Below, piece after piece: positions 45,429 through 58,084 of a DNA stretch of 64,000 nt. A program made the position numbers and the translations under genes. Position 1 is the first letter of the stretch. Each line of letters opens with the position of its first letter. This DNA is from Lactuca virosa. Its lineage: Eukaryota; Streptophyta; Magnoliopsida; Asterales; Asteraceae. The stretch covers positions 242,140,110-242,204,109 of the forward strand of contig CAKMRJ010005523.1 in NCBI GenBank assembly GCA_928212115.1. The letters are read 5' to 3'. The notes below the pieces were generated by a model. The model worked only from the letters and a program-made list of their open reading frames with translations, made no database searches and was not told the origin of the DNA.

Positions 45429-48400
45429 TCAAATGTGGTTGAAATTAATCTTGGTGAATATAAAATGAAGGTTTTTAAAATATTTAAAGGGGAGAATAAT
45501 GTTTTGTTCAAAATAGCCTTCTGGATTTATACGAATATAACTTTTCTAGTTCTTAAGAAATCCTCATAAGGACCCAAGAAGGTTTTTGTTCCTAAATCTC
45601 TCTGAATTTTGTAGGTAATGCGTGACTAATGGTACGACTCTGAATGGTACATTCAACAGTGGTTGTTCGCGTCGCGTGATTGGAAGGAGAGAAGAACTAA
45701 GAGAATTCTGATTGTTGAAGGATGGTGGCAGAGTAAAGTTCGGAAACAATGCCACAAGGGAAATTAAAGGCTACGGGATGATTACTAATGGAGAATTTTC
45801 TATCCGAAAGGTAGCTTATGTAGAAGGCCTGCAACATAATCTAATAAATGTGTCTCAATTGGTTGTAGGTACCGGATTGAAGGTGTCATTTGATGATGAG
45901 TGATCTGAGATTATTGAGATGAAAACAAAAGCATTTCTTCTGAAATCCAAAAGAAAGGGAGAGATGTATCCTTTGAACATAAAACCGATCGCATGAAAGC
46001 CTTCCATATGCCTTCTTATGAAAGCATATCCGGATGATAGTTGGCTATGGAACCGAAGGCTCTCCCATCTAAATTTTAAGGATATAAACAAAATCGTATT
46101 TGGCGATCTTGTACGTGGCTTACCTCTTCTGAAGTTTGAGAAGGAACATTTTTGTGCTACTTGTGAGCTAAGAAAGCAAAGTCGTACAAATCACTCGACA
46201 ATTATCAATATCAAAGTAATTGAGCCACTAAAACTTTTACACATTGATCTTTGTGGCCCATCTTCCATTGAGAGCATTGGTGGTAATAAGTATATTCTGG
46301 TTATTGTTGATGATTTTTCAAGATTTACTTGGGTTTTCTTTCTTAGACAGAAATCAGATGCCACTTTGAAGCTAAAGGACTTCATCAAGCAGATTGAGCC
46401 TCAATTATGAAAGCTTATTCTGAAATTTCACAATGATAACGGTTCTGAATTCAAAAACAAATTCTTAACTGACAGAGGCGTTGTTCACAAATTCTACTTC
46501 CTACACTCCTCAACAGAAAGGTGGCGTTGAAAGACAAAACCGCTCTCTTTGCGAAGCTGCTAGGACGATGCTGTCATTCGCAAATCTTCCACTTTACTTC
46601 TGGGCTAATGCTATCGGAACTGCTTGTTTCACTCAAAACCACTCAATGATAAATAAAAGATTTTTAATCACACCTTATGAGATTCTGAATAAAAGAAAAC
46701 CTAACGTTAAGTTCTTTCATGTCTTTTTTTCCAGGTGTTTCATATTCAATTCCAAAGAGCAAAGGAACAAATTTGATGTGAAAGCAGACGAATGAATCTT
46801 TTTAGGGTACTCTCTTACTTCGAAGGCATATAGGGTTCTGAACAAAAAGTCGAGGAAACCTATTATGTCACATTTGACGATAATTATCTGAAGAAGTATC
46901 AGAAAGCTGATTGTCCATCTAAAGAGATTTTCCTTCAACAAATCCAATGACAGTTCCTCTTTCAAATCTTTATGAGGAATTGCTAAATTTGTTCGATGAG
47001 CCAGACAAAGCCATTTCCTCATAATCAAAGGCTAAAGACAATCAAGAGGACGAATTGAAAAAGATAGTAGATGAAGCAGCTAACAACATTGAGTCCTCAC
47101 AAGAACATTCGATTCTGAACGCTTCTGAATTTCCTACTCAAGAAGGACCTTATGATTCTCCATCTCAGGGGGAGAGCTCCTCTTCAAGCTCCAATTCTGA
47201 TTCTCATTTCTAGGGGGAGAATCCTATTATGAACGAAGGACCAAGTGCAAACATCCAGGGGGAGAATGACAATGAAAATAATGATTCTGATGTGCAATCG
47301 GAATATGAGGAAGTTAATGTCGAAGTTGATCCAGCTTATGATTCGCGTTATCCTCCTTTGGACATATGGACCAATGATCACCCAAGAACTCAAGTGATTG
47401 GAGATTTATCCTTAGGAGTTCTGACAAGAGAACAACAAAAAGCGAAGAAAACAACATTATTTTCAAAAATGGAATTTTGCATGTTTAATTCTTTCATCTC
47501 CAAGATTGAACCTAAAACGGTGAAGAATGCTCTTGATCATGTTGATTGGGTTCAGGCCATGCAGGAAGAACTCAATGAATTTGAGCGTAATAAACTCTAG
47601 AGATTAGTTCCCACTTCGAAAAATACTTCGGTCATCGGAATGAAATAGGTGTTTCGGAATAAGTTAGACAAGGAAGGAAATGTGATTCGGAAAAAAGCAC
47701 ACATGGTTGTGAAAGGATGCTGTCAGGAGGAAGGTATAGACTACGAGGAGACATCCGCACCGGTTGCAAGACTGGAATCTGTTCGGATTTTCCTTGCATA
47801 CGCAGCTCACAAAAACTTTAAAGTCTATCAAATGGATGTGAAGTGTGCATTCTTAAATGGTGAACTCAAGGAAACAGTCTATGTGGAACAACCTCCAGGT
47901 TTCGTAAATGAGAAATTTCCAAAGCATTGCTATATTTTGGATAAGGAGGTGTATGGCTTAAAACAAGCACCTCCTGCATGGTATGAAACTCTAACTCAGT
48001 TTTTAAAACAATCAAAATTTAAACACGGTTCGGTTGACTCAACCTTCTTTCGAAGAAAGATGGTGACCATTTAATGATCATTCAAATTTATGTTGATATA
48101 TCATTTTTCGGATCTACTAATCCTAAATTAACACTTGAATTCCGAAAATTGACGGAGACTAAATTCGAAATGAGCTCAATGGGTCCTATTAACTTTTTCC
48201 ATGTTTAAACATAAGACAGAGTTCAGAGGGCATTTTTATCAATCAAGAAGCCTACATGAAGACCTTGCTTGCGAAATTTGGAATGCTGGGTGGTTCAAAG
48301 GTCAATGTTCCAATGGCATTCGGAACGAAGCTTACCCCATCCTTGGACAAGCCAGCAGCTGATATGACTCTATATCAACAAATGATTGGATCTCTAATGT

Positions 48401-49053
48401 ATCTAACAGCTATTTGTCCAGATATTATGTTTGTTGTTTGTTATTGTGCCAGGTTTCAGGCGAATCCTCGTGAACCACGTATGATTGCAGTGAAGAACAT
48501 ATTCTGATACCTCAAAAGAACCACCTCTCTCGGAATCTAGTACCCTTCCAACTCCGGTTTCTTTGTGCAAGCATACTCCAATGCTGATCTTGGTGGATGT
48601 GGTCTCGATCGTAAAAGCACTTCTGGGGGATGTCATTTTCTAGATGGAAAACTTGTCAGTTGGCAATCAAAGAAGCAGATGTGTGTATCCCTATCTACTG
48701 CAGAAGATGAATATATCGCAGCTGCATCGTGCACTTCTCAAGTTGTTTGGATTGAGAATCAGCTAAGGGACTATGGGATAAACATGAAGATAATCCCTCT
48801 ATATTGTGATTCAGAAAGCGCAAATAGGATATCTCATAATCCGGTGCAACACTCTAAGACGAAACATATTGCACTGAGATATCATTTCATTAAGGATCCG
48901 GTTGAGGATGGAAACGTTGAAGTACACTTTGTTAGATCCTCTGATTAGTTGGTTGATATCTTCACAAAGGCCTTACCTGAAGCAACATTTAATCATATTT
49001 TGCAAGGTCTCGGAATGATAGAATCTGACTCAGTTCTGAAATCTCATTCGTAA
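45429..49053 (+). pseudogene. pol region of SIRE-like element, broken
   Basis: Copia order. Protease/linker part: LKDGGRVKFGNNATREIKGY and VEGLQHNLINVSQL. Integrase: zinc domain WNRRLSHLNF...CATCELRKQ (first His replaced by Asn), core HIDLCGPSS, FHNDNGSEF, and QQKGGVERQNR. RT: KVYQMDVKCAFLNGELKE; the catalytic YVDD reads YVDI at 48089-48100. RNase H: LGGCGLDRKSTSGGCHFLDG, LSTAEDEY, ending TAA 49051-49053. Stops at 45901-45903, 46408-46410 and 47598-47600, among others, and frameshifts between open parts (46481-46795, 47229-47600, 47649-48074, 48256-48507, 48565-48948). Not functional. Confidence 0.85.
47166..47266 (+). other. Three internal PPT-like tracts
   Basis: AGGGGGAGA occurs at about 47167, 47212 and 47257 in the integrase-RT linker and resembles the element's own 3' PPT (AAAGGGGGAGAT, 62126-62137). 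The tracts could act as central polypurine tracts or simply encode a repeated QGE. Confidence 0.5.
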
Positions 49054-50660
49054 TCGGAAATTACTATTCACATTCCGAGTTTCGGAATGGTTCGGATTGT
49101 ACTGTTCATCTAGGTTTTGGAACGCCTTTGTATACTTTGTACATTAACTGTCTTCCGATTGATTCCGAGCTTTGGAATACTTCGGAAGCCACAATTCATT
49201 TATGCTTCTGAATTTATTTTTCTAAATATTTTTATTTTATTTTCTATTTTTCTTTTCTTTTTCAAGAAATCCAAAAATCACAAAAATATTTTCTTAATTT
49301 CTGTTTTATTTTTTTTATTTTTTTAGAAGATCCACAAAATACAAAAATATTTTTCTTAATTTATATGTTATTTTCAAAATACGTTCATGATTCATGTATC
49401 CATCTTCTTACCATAATTCAGAACGACGAGGCAGGTATATAATTCTGAATCTTTGTACTAGCTATGTGTCCCTAGAAGCATGTTGCTGCATTTTGACCCA
49501 AGCCTCTAAGACTCTATGTTTGACGCCTTAATGAAACTTTCATTCCGATTGTTTCTTCCCAATCAGGCAGATAATTCGCATAACTCATTGAGCTACCTTA
49601 CTTTTCTCACGTTGAGTTAAGAGTTGACTGCTTAGTTACTATTTTATAGCAGAGGTACACTTTTCTCTTCGGAACCAATCTCTTATTTCTCCATCAACCT
49701 CACTTTCATTCAATGTAACCCTTAAGACTCTCAGCATTACCACTGAGGTTTATGGTTACACAACATCTATGTTCATGATCTTTAAATCGTTATCACCACG
49801 ATTTGAGTGAAACCCGAAATCTGAAACCTATTTCTGAATTAACGGTGAACAATTAATATTTTCGAGATTTTTCACCATGGATTTGACGTGAATAACCTTT
49901 TGCTTGGTACCTTAAAAGTTTGAAATCTCTTTTTTTTAGTGATCTTTATGAAAAGCTCTCAACCCAAGACTTTTCTTCCCAAAATATTTAGTCTTCTCTT
50001 TTGAGATTTTAAGAAATATCTTGTCACTTAAAATAGATCCAAAGCTTATTTGTTATTATGGTTACACTAGTCTGACAAGTACTTTTTCCAGACTTTCGGA
50101 CTTATATTAAGTTTTGAAATTTGGTTGAAGCTAAAGCCACCCTTGAAGCCTACTAAAAAGAAGCCTTACATTAGTTCTTAATAAATAGATGATCGTAATT
50201 CAACGGGAAGCCACACAAGCACTTCCGAGTCTCCCATGATTCCGAAGGAAGTGATCGCTGCCCGGGATCAATCTGAATTTTATGTCATTTTTATTTGACA
50301 TCACTAAATCCCAGAAATTAAATTAGCTTTATTTCTTTTTCTTTGGCACACTCGTACACAAAAATCTTATGATTTTTACAAGTCTTGTACTAATTCTTGT
50401 GGATTACTGTTATTCCGAAGACAGGATATGGTGTATTGGCATTCACTCCGAATAAATCGAAACTGAAACGGTGGTTTTCTTGGGTGATAAGGATTCAAAT
50501 TAAGGCACATCCTTTTTCAAAGCCCGACATCACGCGTGTTAGTTGTAACGTTGCATGACACATACAACTGTCAAGATTTTCTAGGCCACTTTACCAGGAT
50601 ATGGGAATATTAAACGACAGATTTTTCTCTCTCCACTTATCACAAACATATAAAAAGGGT
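49054..50660 (+). other. Spacer between pol and extra ORF
   Basis: About 1.6 kb, T-rich, no open frame of note. TTCGG/CCGAA words are frequent. A possible promoter-like TATAAAAAGG lies at 50650-50659, just upstream of the extra ORF. Confidence 0.5.
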
Positions 50661-50760
50661 TTTGACGGTTTGGTTTCTCTCACCGATTCACAAATTATTT
50701 GAACTCTCAAAGCAATTAACCATTTTTTGTCTATTGTTCATCATCGTTCTCACTGCTACC

Positions 50761-52466
50761 ATGGCCGGTTCATCTGGCACCACTTCTTTTGTTGATCAAT
50801 CAACCTCTGTCCTCCTGTTGAACGTGAAGTCGGGTCAAAATCTGATTCTCGATCTCACTGCCTCACGCTACAATGAAATCCGCAGACCAATGATTGAATG
50901 TCTACGTTTCTCGCCACTGGCTCAAGCTTTGACCATGGCAGAATCCGTTCCTCTCATCCATCTTTCAATGGTGTATTCCTCTGCGACTTATGTATTAGCA
51001 GATGATGTGATTAACTTTGAAGTCGATTCTCGAAAGACCTCTATCTCCAAGTCTCGATTTTGCAGAATTCTAGGGTTTGATTCGACTGAAGGGCTTGTTG
51101 ATCCTGACTCGATTTCCTCCACAGAACTTATTCATATGTTCTATCAGATGGGTTTCCTTGGGGACATCACATTGTTATCCAAGTTCAGGAAGCCTAATAT
51201 TCCTACTATGTGGAATGTTCTATTTACGTTGTTGTTCAAGAGTCTTTCAAAATGCGTTGCCGGCTCGGACAGTACCAGTAAGCTATTTTATACCATTATC
51301 TTTGGTCTTTATCACGGGATCAAGTTGGATTATGGATCGATTCTCTGGACGCAACTCATTCAAAGCACATCTTCGTCTACTCGCAATGCTGAAAATTTTT
51401 GTTCTTGTTATTTGTCATTAATCGTCCATAGAGCATTAGTACACTTCAAGATTCCTTTTGCAGATGATGTTGTGGTTACTGCGATTCCTATTCTACAGAC
51501 TTCATCATTCATGATGTCGGATCCTGCCAAGTTCGCATTTATGCGATCAATTCCGGAAGAGATGTTCGCATGGGTTCCTCAAGAAAATGGCATCATCAAT
51601 GAATATCGGAAGTTACCTTCTTCAGGTCCTCGACCTATGACAGACGATTTCCGAAAGGCGATTGAAGAGGCCAACAAACCAAAAAGCGGAGCAAAACAAA
51701 AGGGCAAAGCTGGTCCTTCCGAAGCCGTCAAGACTCCAAAAAGAAAGTCAAGAAGGCTGCTCGGAAACCAAGGTCACCTTCTCCAGTGGTACAAGAGGAG
51801 TTGGAATCACGCACGCAAACTGATTTTAGGCAGGGTGAACCTGTCCACAATGAGGTTCATGATACCGCCGCTACTTCGGAGTCACCAACTTCAAACCTAA
51901 TTCCGATGGTATCTATTCCACCTACCTCATCTACACATGATTCTAATTTATTTCACATACCCACTCCACCGCCTTCTCCGACCGCCACTTCATCTCCAAT
52001 TACCACTACTGTTCCCATCACCATTGCGCCTCTACCAAATTTGTTTGTGGGTGTTTCTCTACCCCAGATCTCCGTTCATTTATCTACTCCATTCTATACC
52101 GACTCAACAGCAACCACAACCACAATCAGTACTCCGATGTCTACTGTCAACGTATCTGATACGGGGCATTTTATTTCGTTGTTACTATGGGTCCAAGTAC
52201 TTCAACAGCTTCACATTTAAGAGAAGATGATCCAGAGGTTATGTTTGGGGATGATCAAGATGATTTTCAAAATTTTGTTTTTAGCCCCTTTACTATTCAT
52301 CAAGCAAGCGATGGTGATGAAGCCCCTATGACTCAAGGGAAGTTTAAGCAACTGAATCCCAAGTTGGATTCGCTTCTGGAATCGTCTGTCTCTTCATCTA
52401 ACTATGAGTTCATGCTCAAGTCTCACAGAGCAACTGTTGAAACACTTACAAAAGAGAATGCACATG
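50761..52466 (+). pseudogene. Extra (envelope-like) ORF of SIRE-like element, N-terminal part
   Basis: I choose ATG 50761 (context ACCATGG). An upstream in-frame ATG at 50662 would add 33 residues with a hydrophobic run (QLTIFCLLFIIVLTA). Open to 51900. A basic patch (KTPKRKSRR, about 51737-51763) precedes a frameshift near 51770-51800. A Pro/Thr/Ser-rich part (51786-52220) and another frameshift near 52200 follow, then an acidic part up to the nested copia element. No similarity to a known enzyme. Position and composition match extra ORFs of SIRE-type elements, sometimes called envelope-like; function is unproven. Confidence 0.65.
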
Positions 52467-53220
52467 TGTTGGGTTTTGAGCATTCTAACACTTCCTAAGT
52501 GTACATGCAACCCTATTAAACCTTGGATCAATGTTTGTCTAAGATACATGCAAAATATTATTTTCCAAGGTTTATAACCTATCTAGCATGGCATGGGGTA
52601 CTTTTAACCATAAAAGAACTAGATGAATTACATACCTTTTGTTGATTGTTGATTCCTTGGAGTTTGAGAGCCAAGCACCAATAATGTGAATGCCTCAAAT
52701 GGAAATAACAAATCACCACAAACTTGGAAAATATATGAGAGAGTATACTAACTCTTGCTTTTGGCCACCACACTTACACACACATTAGTGTTTTTTCATG
52801 CAACATAAGCTTGTTTATATAGTGTACATGGTTAGGGTGAAACCCTAATAACCCATGTCTTTTCCTCTTCCAAGGATCCATGGGTAAAAGCTCCATGGAT
52901 CATCCATGGACTTCCATATAAGCTTAGCCCATTCCCAAATGAGTGTTAGCCCACACTATATAAATATAATAGCCCATGATTTAATTAGTCTTCCTTTTAA
53001 TCACTAAATTAATTCATAATTAATTCAAGATTAAAACTAATTAAGTAACATGACTTTATATTAATATATTATAACTTATAATATATTAATAAATCGTAAG
53101 TATACAACTCTCATAAAATTATCCATAACTAGTTCGGGTGAAGTGCAACCCAAATGGACCATGCCGGGTCGGGTCAAGTATATACCAAATAAGTTATGGA
53201 CTTAGACACCTTATCCAACA
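52467..53220 (-). repeat. 3' LTR of young copia element
   Basis: TGTTGGGTTTTGAG...CTTATCCAACA. Short frames in it (52579-52773) repeat in the other LTR and are not genes. Confidence 0.93.
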
Positions 53221-54056
53221 GACTCCCACTTGGATAAGTCTAATAACTGTATTTGCCTATATTACTTCAGGAACCAACCGGCAATCGTAGCTCTCGAAAA
53301 CTCTTGTGAACTATGAAGTGCCATTTTAGATAAGTGATCATATAATCCTCTGCTCTCATGATATCAGCCGGACAAATACATGGAACAATGTCTTACTTAT
53401 TGTCTAGCAGTTGTTTCTCGATTTCCGATTTGTTTGACAAAGAACTTAACTGAACACATCAATTTAGTTCTGACCGGGCCCGGTACATGGGTCAACACAA
53501 AATCATCGAGGGGCCCAGATATCGCTTCTATTTCTAGAAGGAACAGATAAACTTCGACTCATATGCTTGTTCTACTACTTATTGAATTGCACACAAAGGC
53601 ACGTTTTATAACATCAAGTTACTGATGCGTTTACGTGCAATCAATGCACAACCAACTCGTAGGTAACAACTCATATCTCTAGGTTTGAAGACTTATATGA
53701 TATTACCGTCTCACGATCACTCGAGATAAATTCCATGAAGTGATACAAGTGAGCGTGGGTTTATTCCAATACTCATAACTTATGAGTACTCATGAATGTT
53801 GTAGCAACCATTGCTATGGCTAAACACCTTTAGTCATCTACAATCCCAATTCATGACAATCTTGATTCATACCTACTTCCGACGTATGACCGATTGTGGA
53901 GGTTTGAATAAATTAATTATTCTGGAAGTCAAAACATGCAAAACTGAAACAATAGTAAATAATTGACAATGATAGTAACACTTTACTCATAAATAAATCA
54001 CACATTTTATTCATCATCAAACGTCGATTACATTTTACAAGTTTCAGAAAAATTAT
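53221..54056 (-). other. PPT and 3' untranslated region of young copia element
   Basis: Minus-strand CCAAGTGGGAGTC (53221-53233) abuts the LTR as PPT. The remaining ~820 bp to the pol stop holds no feature I recognise. Confidence 0.75.
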
Positions 54057-57000
54057 CTAATCTGTAAAACTAATATTGTCCCTCAGCCCGATGCGCCTCG
54101 CATGCTGCAAATGCTTAACCCTCGTCAGTCCCTTCGTAAGGGGATCCGCAGGGTTCTCATCTGACGATACCCTCTTTGCCACGAGGAGTCCCTCTTCTAT
54201 CTTGTGTCTTATGAAGTGATATTTTCTGTCAATGTGTCGGGATCTGCCATGATCTCTTGGTTCCTTGGCTAAGGCAACCGCACTATTGTTGTCACAGAAA
54301 ATCTCCATAGGCTCCTTAATAGCTGGTACAACTCCAAGGTCTCCGATGAAGTTCCTCAGCCATATCGCCTCCTTTGCCGCTTCACTCGCTGCTATGTACT
54401 CTGATTCACAAGTCGAATCAGCTACAGTCTCCTGTTTGGAACTCTTCCAAGTGATTTCCCCTCCATTTAAGGTAAAGACCCAGCCCGACTGAGAGCGGAA
54501 GTTATCCCTATCAGTCTGAAAGCTAGCATCACTATACCCTACTACTCTCAAGTCATCACTCCCACCAAGGGTAAGGATCCAATCCTTAGTCCTCCGCAGG
54601 TACTTGAGAATATTCTTTACCGCAGTCCAATGAGCCTTGCCAGGGTTCCCCTGATATCTGCTGACCATGCTCAAAGCGAAGGCCACATCAGGACGGGTAC
54701 AAGTCATAGCATACATGATCGAACCAACAGCGGAAGCATAAGGTAATCGACTCATCTCAGCTATCTCATCTTCTGTACTCGGGCTCTGAGCCTTGCTCAG
54801 TTTGGCATTGCTTTGGATCGGTAATTCTCCTTTCTTGGAATTCTGCATGTTGAACCTTTTCAACACCTTATCCAAGTAGATACTCTGACTAAGTCCAATT
54901 AGTCTTTTACTCCTTTCTCTTAATATCCTTATCCCTAGGATATAGGTAGCTTCTCCAAGGTCCTTCATAGCAAAGCACTTCCCAAGCCAGGACTTAACCT
55001 CCTGCAAGGTTGGGATGTCATTTCCTATGAGTAGTATGTCATCCACATACAGTACCAAAAAACTAACTATACTCCCACTAGCTCTGACATACACGCAGGA
55101 CTCATCTTCACTTCTTGAGAAACCAAACTCTTTGACCTTCTCATCGAAACAAAGATTCCAACTTCGAGATGCTTGTTTCAATCCATAAATGGATTTCTCA
55201 AGCTTGCACACTCTATTGGGGTACTCTGCACTGACAAAACCTTCTGGCTGATTCATGTAAACATCCTCAGCCAACTTTCCGTTAAGGAAAGCGGTTTTGA
55301 CATCCATTTGCCATATTTCATAATCATGAAATGCAGCAATGGCTAGCATAACCCTAATAGACTTAATCTTTGCTACTGGTGAAAAGGTTTCATCATAATC
55401 AATTCCCTGAGTCTGAGTAAACCCCTTCGCAACCAGTCGAGCCTTATAAGTGTGCACCTTCCCATCCATGTCGGTCTTCTTCTTGAAGATCCATTTGCAC
55501 CCGACTGTCTTACGGCCTGGTACATTGTCAACCAAGTTCCAAACTTGATTGTCATACATGGACTGTATCTCGCTGTCCATAGCCTCCTTCCATTTAGCAG
55601 ACTCTGGGCCTGCCATGGCTTCCTTAACACTGTTAGGTTCATCCAGATTTACCAGTGTACTGTCACTGATAAATGTATCACCTTCCGTAGTAATATGAAA
55701 TCCATAATAAAACTCAGGTGTGTTCCTAACCCTTGTGGAACGCCTCGGAGGTACAGACTCGTCAGCTGGATCAACAGGAGTTTCCTCCTCGGTTGATTGC
55801 TAGTTTGAGGTTCCTTCACCAATTGACTCTTGAATTTCTTCAAGGTCAATTTGCCTCCCACTGTCTCCTTGGCTTATAAATTCTCTCTCTCGAAAGACTC
55901 CTCTCCTAGCCACAAAGACCACATTCTCACTGGGTCTGTAGAAGAGGTAACCAAAGGATTTTTGTGGGTAGCCGATGAAAATACACCTTTCACTTCGAGG
56001 TTCGAGCTTGTCATGAGTTTCGCGCCTCACGAAAGCCTCGCAACCCCAAATCTTGATGTGGTCCAAATTGGGAACTTTCCCAGTCCACATTTCATGAGGT
56101 GTTTTGGCAACCTTCTTTGTAGGGACTAGATTAAGGATGTGGGCGGCAGTCTCTAAGGCATACCCCCAAAAAGAGATTGGTAGCGAAGCTCGACTCATCA
56201 TAGAGCGAACCATGTCCAACAAAGTTCGATTGCGCCTCTCAGCTACACCATTCAGCTGTGGTGTCCTAGGAGGTGTCAATTGTGAGACAATCCCACACTC
56301 CTTAAGATAGTCGAGGAACTCAGTACTAAGATACTCACCACCTCGATCGGATCGAAGCATCTTAATGTTCCTGCCCAATTGATTTTCTACTTCCTGTTTA
56401 AACTCTTTAAACCTTTCAAAAGTTTCTGACTTATGTTTGATTAAGTAGACATAACCATATCTACTAAAATCATCAATAAAAGTCACATAATAGCGATTAG
56501 CATCCCTTGTGGCGGTTTTGAATGGTCCACATACATCAGTATGTATAAGGTCCAACAAACCCTCACCCCTTGCACAAGTACCAGTGAAGGGTGATTTTGT
56601 CATTTTTCCAAGTAGACAAGACTCACAACTATCATCCGACTTGAGGTCGAACGACTCCAAGACTCCATCCTTTTGGAGCTGGCCTATGCGTTTCTTGCTT
56701 ACATGTCCAAGACGACAATGCCACAAAGATGCTTTATCCAAGCTAGTAGAAGAATCAATACATAATACATTATTTCCTAAATTATCTACAACCGATACAG
56801 CTTCATACACACCATCACAAGGTAATGCTTTAAAATAAAGAACATTATTAAAGAAAGCATTAATACTACCAACTTCATTATCAAAAGAAAAGGTAAAACC
56901 TTGTTTGTACAAAGCATGAAAGGAAATAATATTCCTCGCCATTTCAGACGAGTACACACATTTATTCAAATCTAACTTTAACCCACTATCTAGCAACAAA

Positions 57001-57527
57001 GTATAAACTCCAATCTTGGTAACAGGTGCAACCTTCTTGTTCCCCATGATTAAGTTTATCTTTCCGTGCTCCACATCCTCACTTCTTCTTAGGCCCTGCA
57101 AGTCACAACAGATGTGAATACCACAACCTGTATCAAGAACCCAAGAATTAGAATATGGTGAGTTATTAGACAATATAGTGTAAATACCTGCATAGGATGG
57201 TTTCACTTTCCCATCCTTGACATCCTGCAAGTACTTTGGGCAGTTTCGCTTCCAGTGCCCCTTATTTTGACAGTAGAAGCATTCAGCATCCTTAGGGATG
57301 GCAGAAGGAGTGATAGAACCACCTTTGGTTCCAGATGAGGAGCCTTCAAGGGACTTTCCCTTGGTACCCTTCGAAGGGTGCTTCCTCTTCTTCCCTTTGC
57401 CTTGCCCGATAGCCAAAACAGGGGTAGTAGTAGGAGTAGGAGTAGCAACCGACTTACTCTTAAGACCACTTTCGGCAGTCTTCAGAAGTCCTTGAAGCTT
57501 ACTGAGTGTGACTTCCTCCTTGTTCAT
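54057..57527 (-). pseudogene. gag end and pol polyprotein of young copia element, one in-frame TAG
   Basis: Single frame of 1157 codons ending TAG at 54057-54059, with one internal TAG at 55800-55802. From 57527: zinc knuckle CFYCQNKGHWKRNC (residues 83-96), protease DTG (132-134), integrase zinc domain (LWHCRLGH...CESCLLGK), core HTDVCGPF, SDRGGEY and NGVAERRNR. After the TAG: RT with QMDVKTAFLNG, YVDD (190-193 counted from the Met at 55616), and RNase H with SDASFQTDRDNFRSQSGW and DNNSAVAL. All catalytic motifs look intact. The TAG lies between integrase and RT and is followed by CAATCA. Confidence 0.9.
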
Positions 57528-58084
57528 GTGTATGTCATACGAAATTGATCATAACACGAGGGCAAGGAGTGCAAAATGATATCAATTGCCAACTCCTCAG
57601 GGAAGTTCACATTCAGTTTCATTAGACGGTCCACATACCTTTGCATTTTCTGCATGTGGCTCGTGATTGGTTCGCTATCCTTCATACGGGTAGTGATCAT
57701 GGAGGAGATTATTTCATACCGCTCTTGACGAGCACTCTGATGGTACCTTTCCATCAGATCCTGATGCATCTCAAAAGGGTAATAGTCCTCATAGGACTTT
57801 TGGAGTTCAGCTGTCATGGTGGCCATCATGATGCATGCCACCTTGGTGGCATCTCTTTCATGTGCCTGATACTCAGCGACCTCCTCAGGAGTAGCAGTGG
57901 ACTCATCAAGCTCCTTTAGCTCCTTATCGAGGACATATTCCTTGTCCTCGTAACGAGTAACCATCCTGATGTTCCGGATCCAATCCATGAAGTTGGAACC
58001 ATCAAAGATGACCCTCCCACAAAGGTTCATGAGGGAAAAGGAGCCAGTAGGGTTAGAGCCCGAAGCTTTGTTGTTGGAAGACAT
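57524..58084 (-). CDS. gag N-terminal part of young copia element
   Basis: I start at ATG 58082-58084 (MSSNNKASGSNP); a further in-frame ATG 18 bp upstream is possible. It contains a copia gag core (FDGSNFMDWIRNIRM, LMERYHQSARQERYEI, MQRYVDRLMKLNVNFPEE). It ends TGA 57524-57526, overlapping the ATG of the next frame (ATGA). In relatives gag and pol are one frame here, so a single-base loss probably split them. Gag forms the particle that packages the RNA. Confidence 0.8.
   Translation of the reverse strand: MSSNNKASGSNPTGSFSLMNLCGRVIFDGSNFMDWIRNIRMVTRYEDKEYVLDKELKELDESTATPEEVAEYQAHERDATKVACIMMATMTAELQKSYEDYYPFEMHQDLMERYHQSARQERYEIISSMITTRMKDSEPITSHMQKMQRYVDRLMKLNVNFPEELAIDIILHSLPSCYDQFRMTYT

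Noticed and set aside
52579..52773. Minus-strand 64-residue frame, repeated at 59718-59912
   Set aside because: Both copies are inside the LTRs of the copia element and precede its TATA/leader; no gene family fits.
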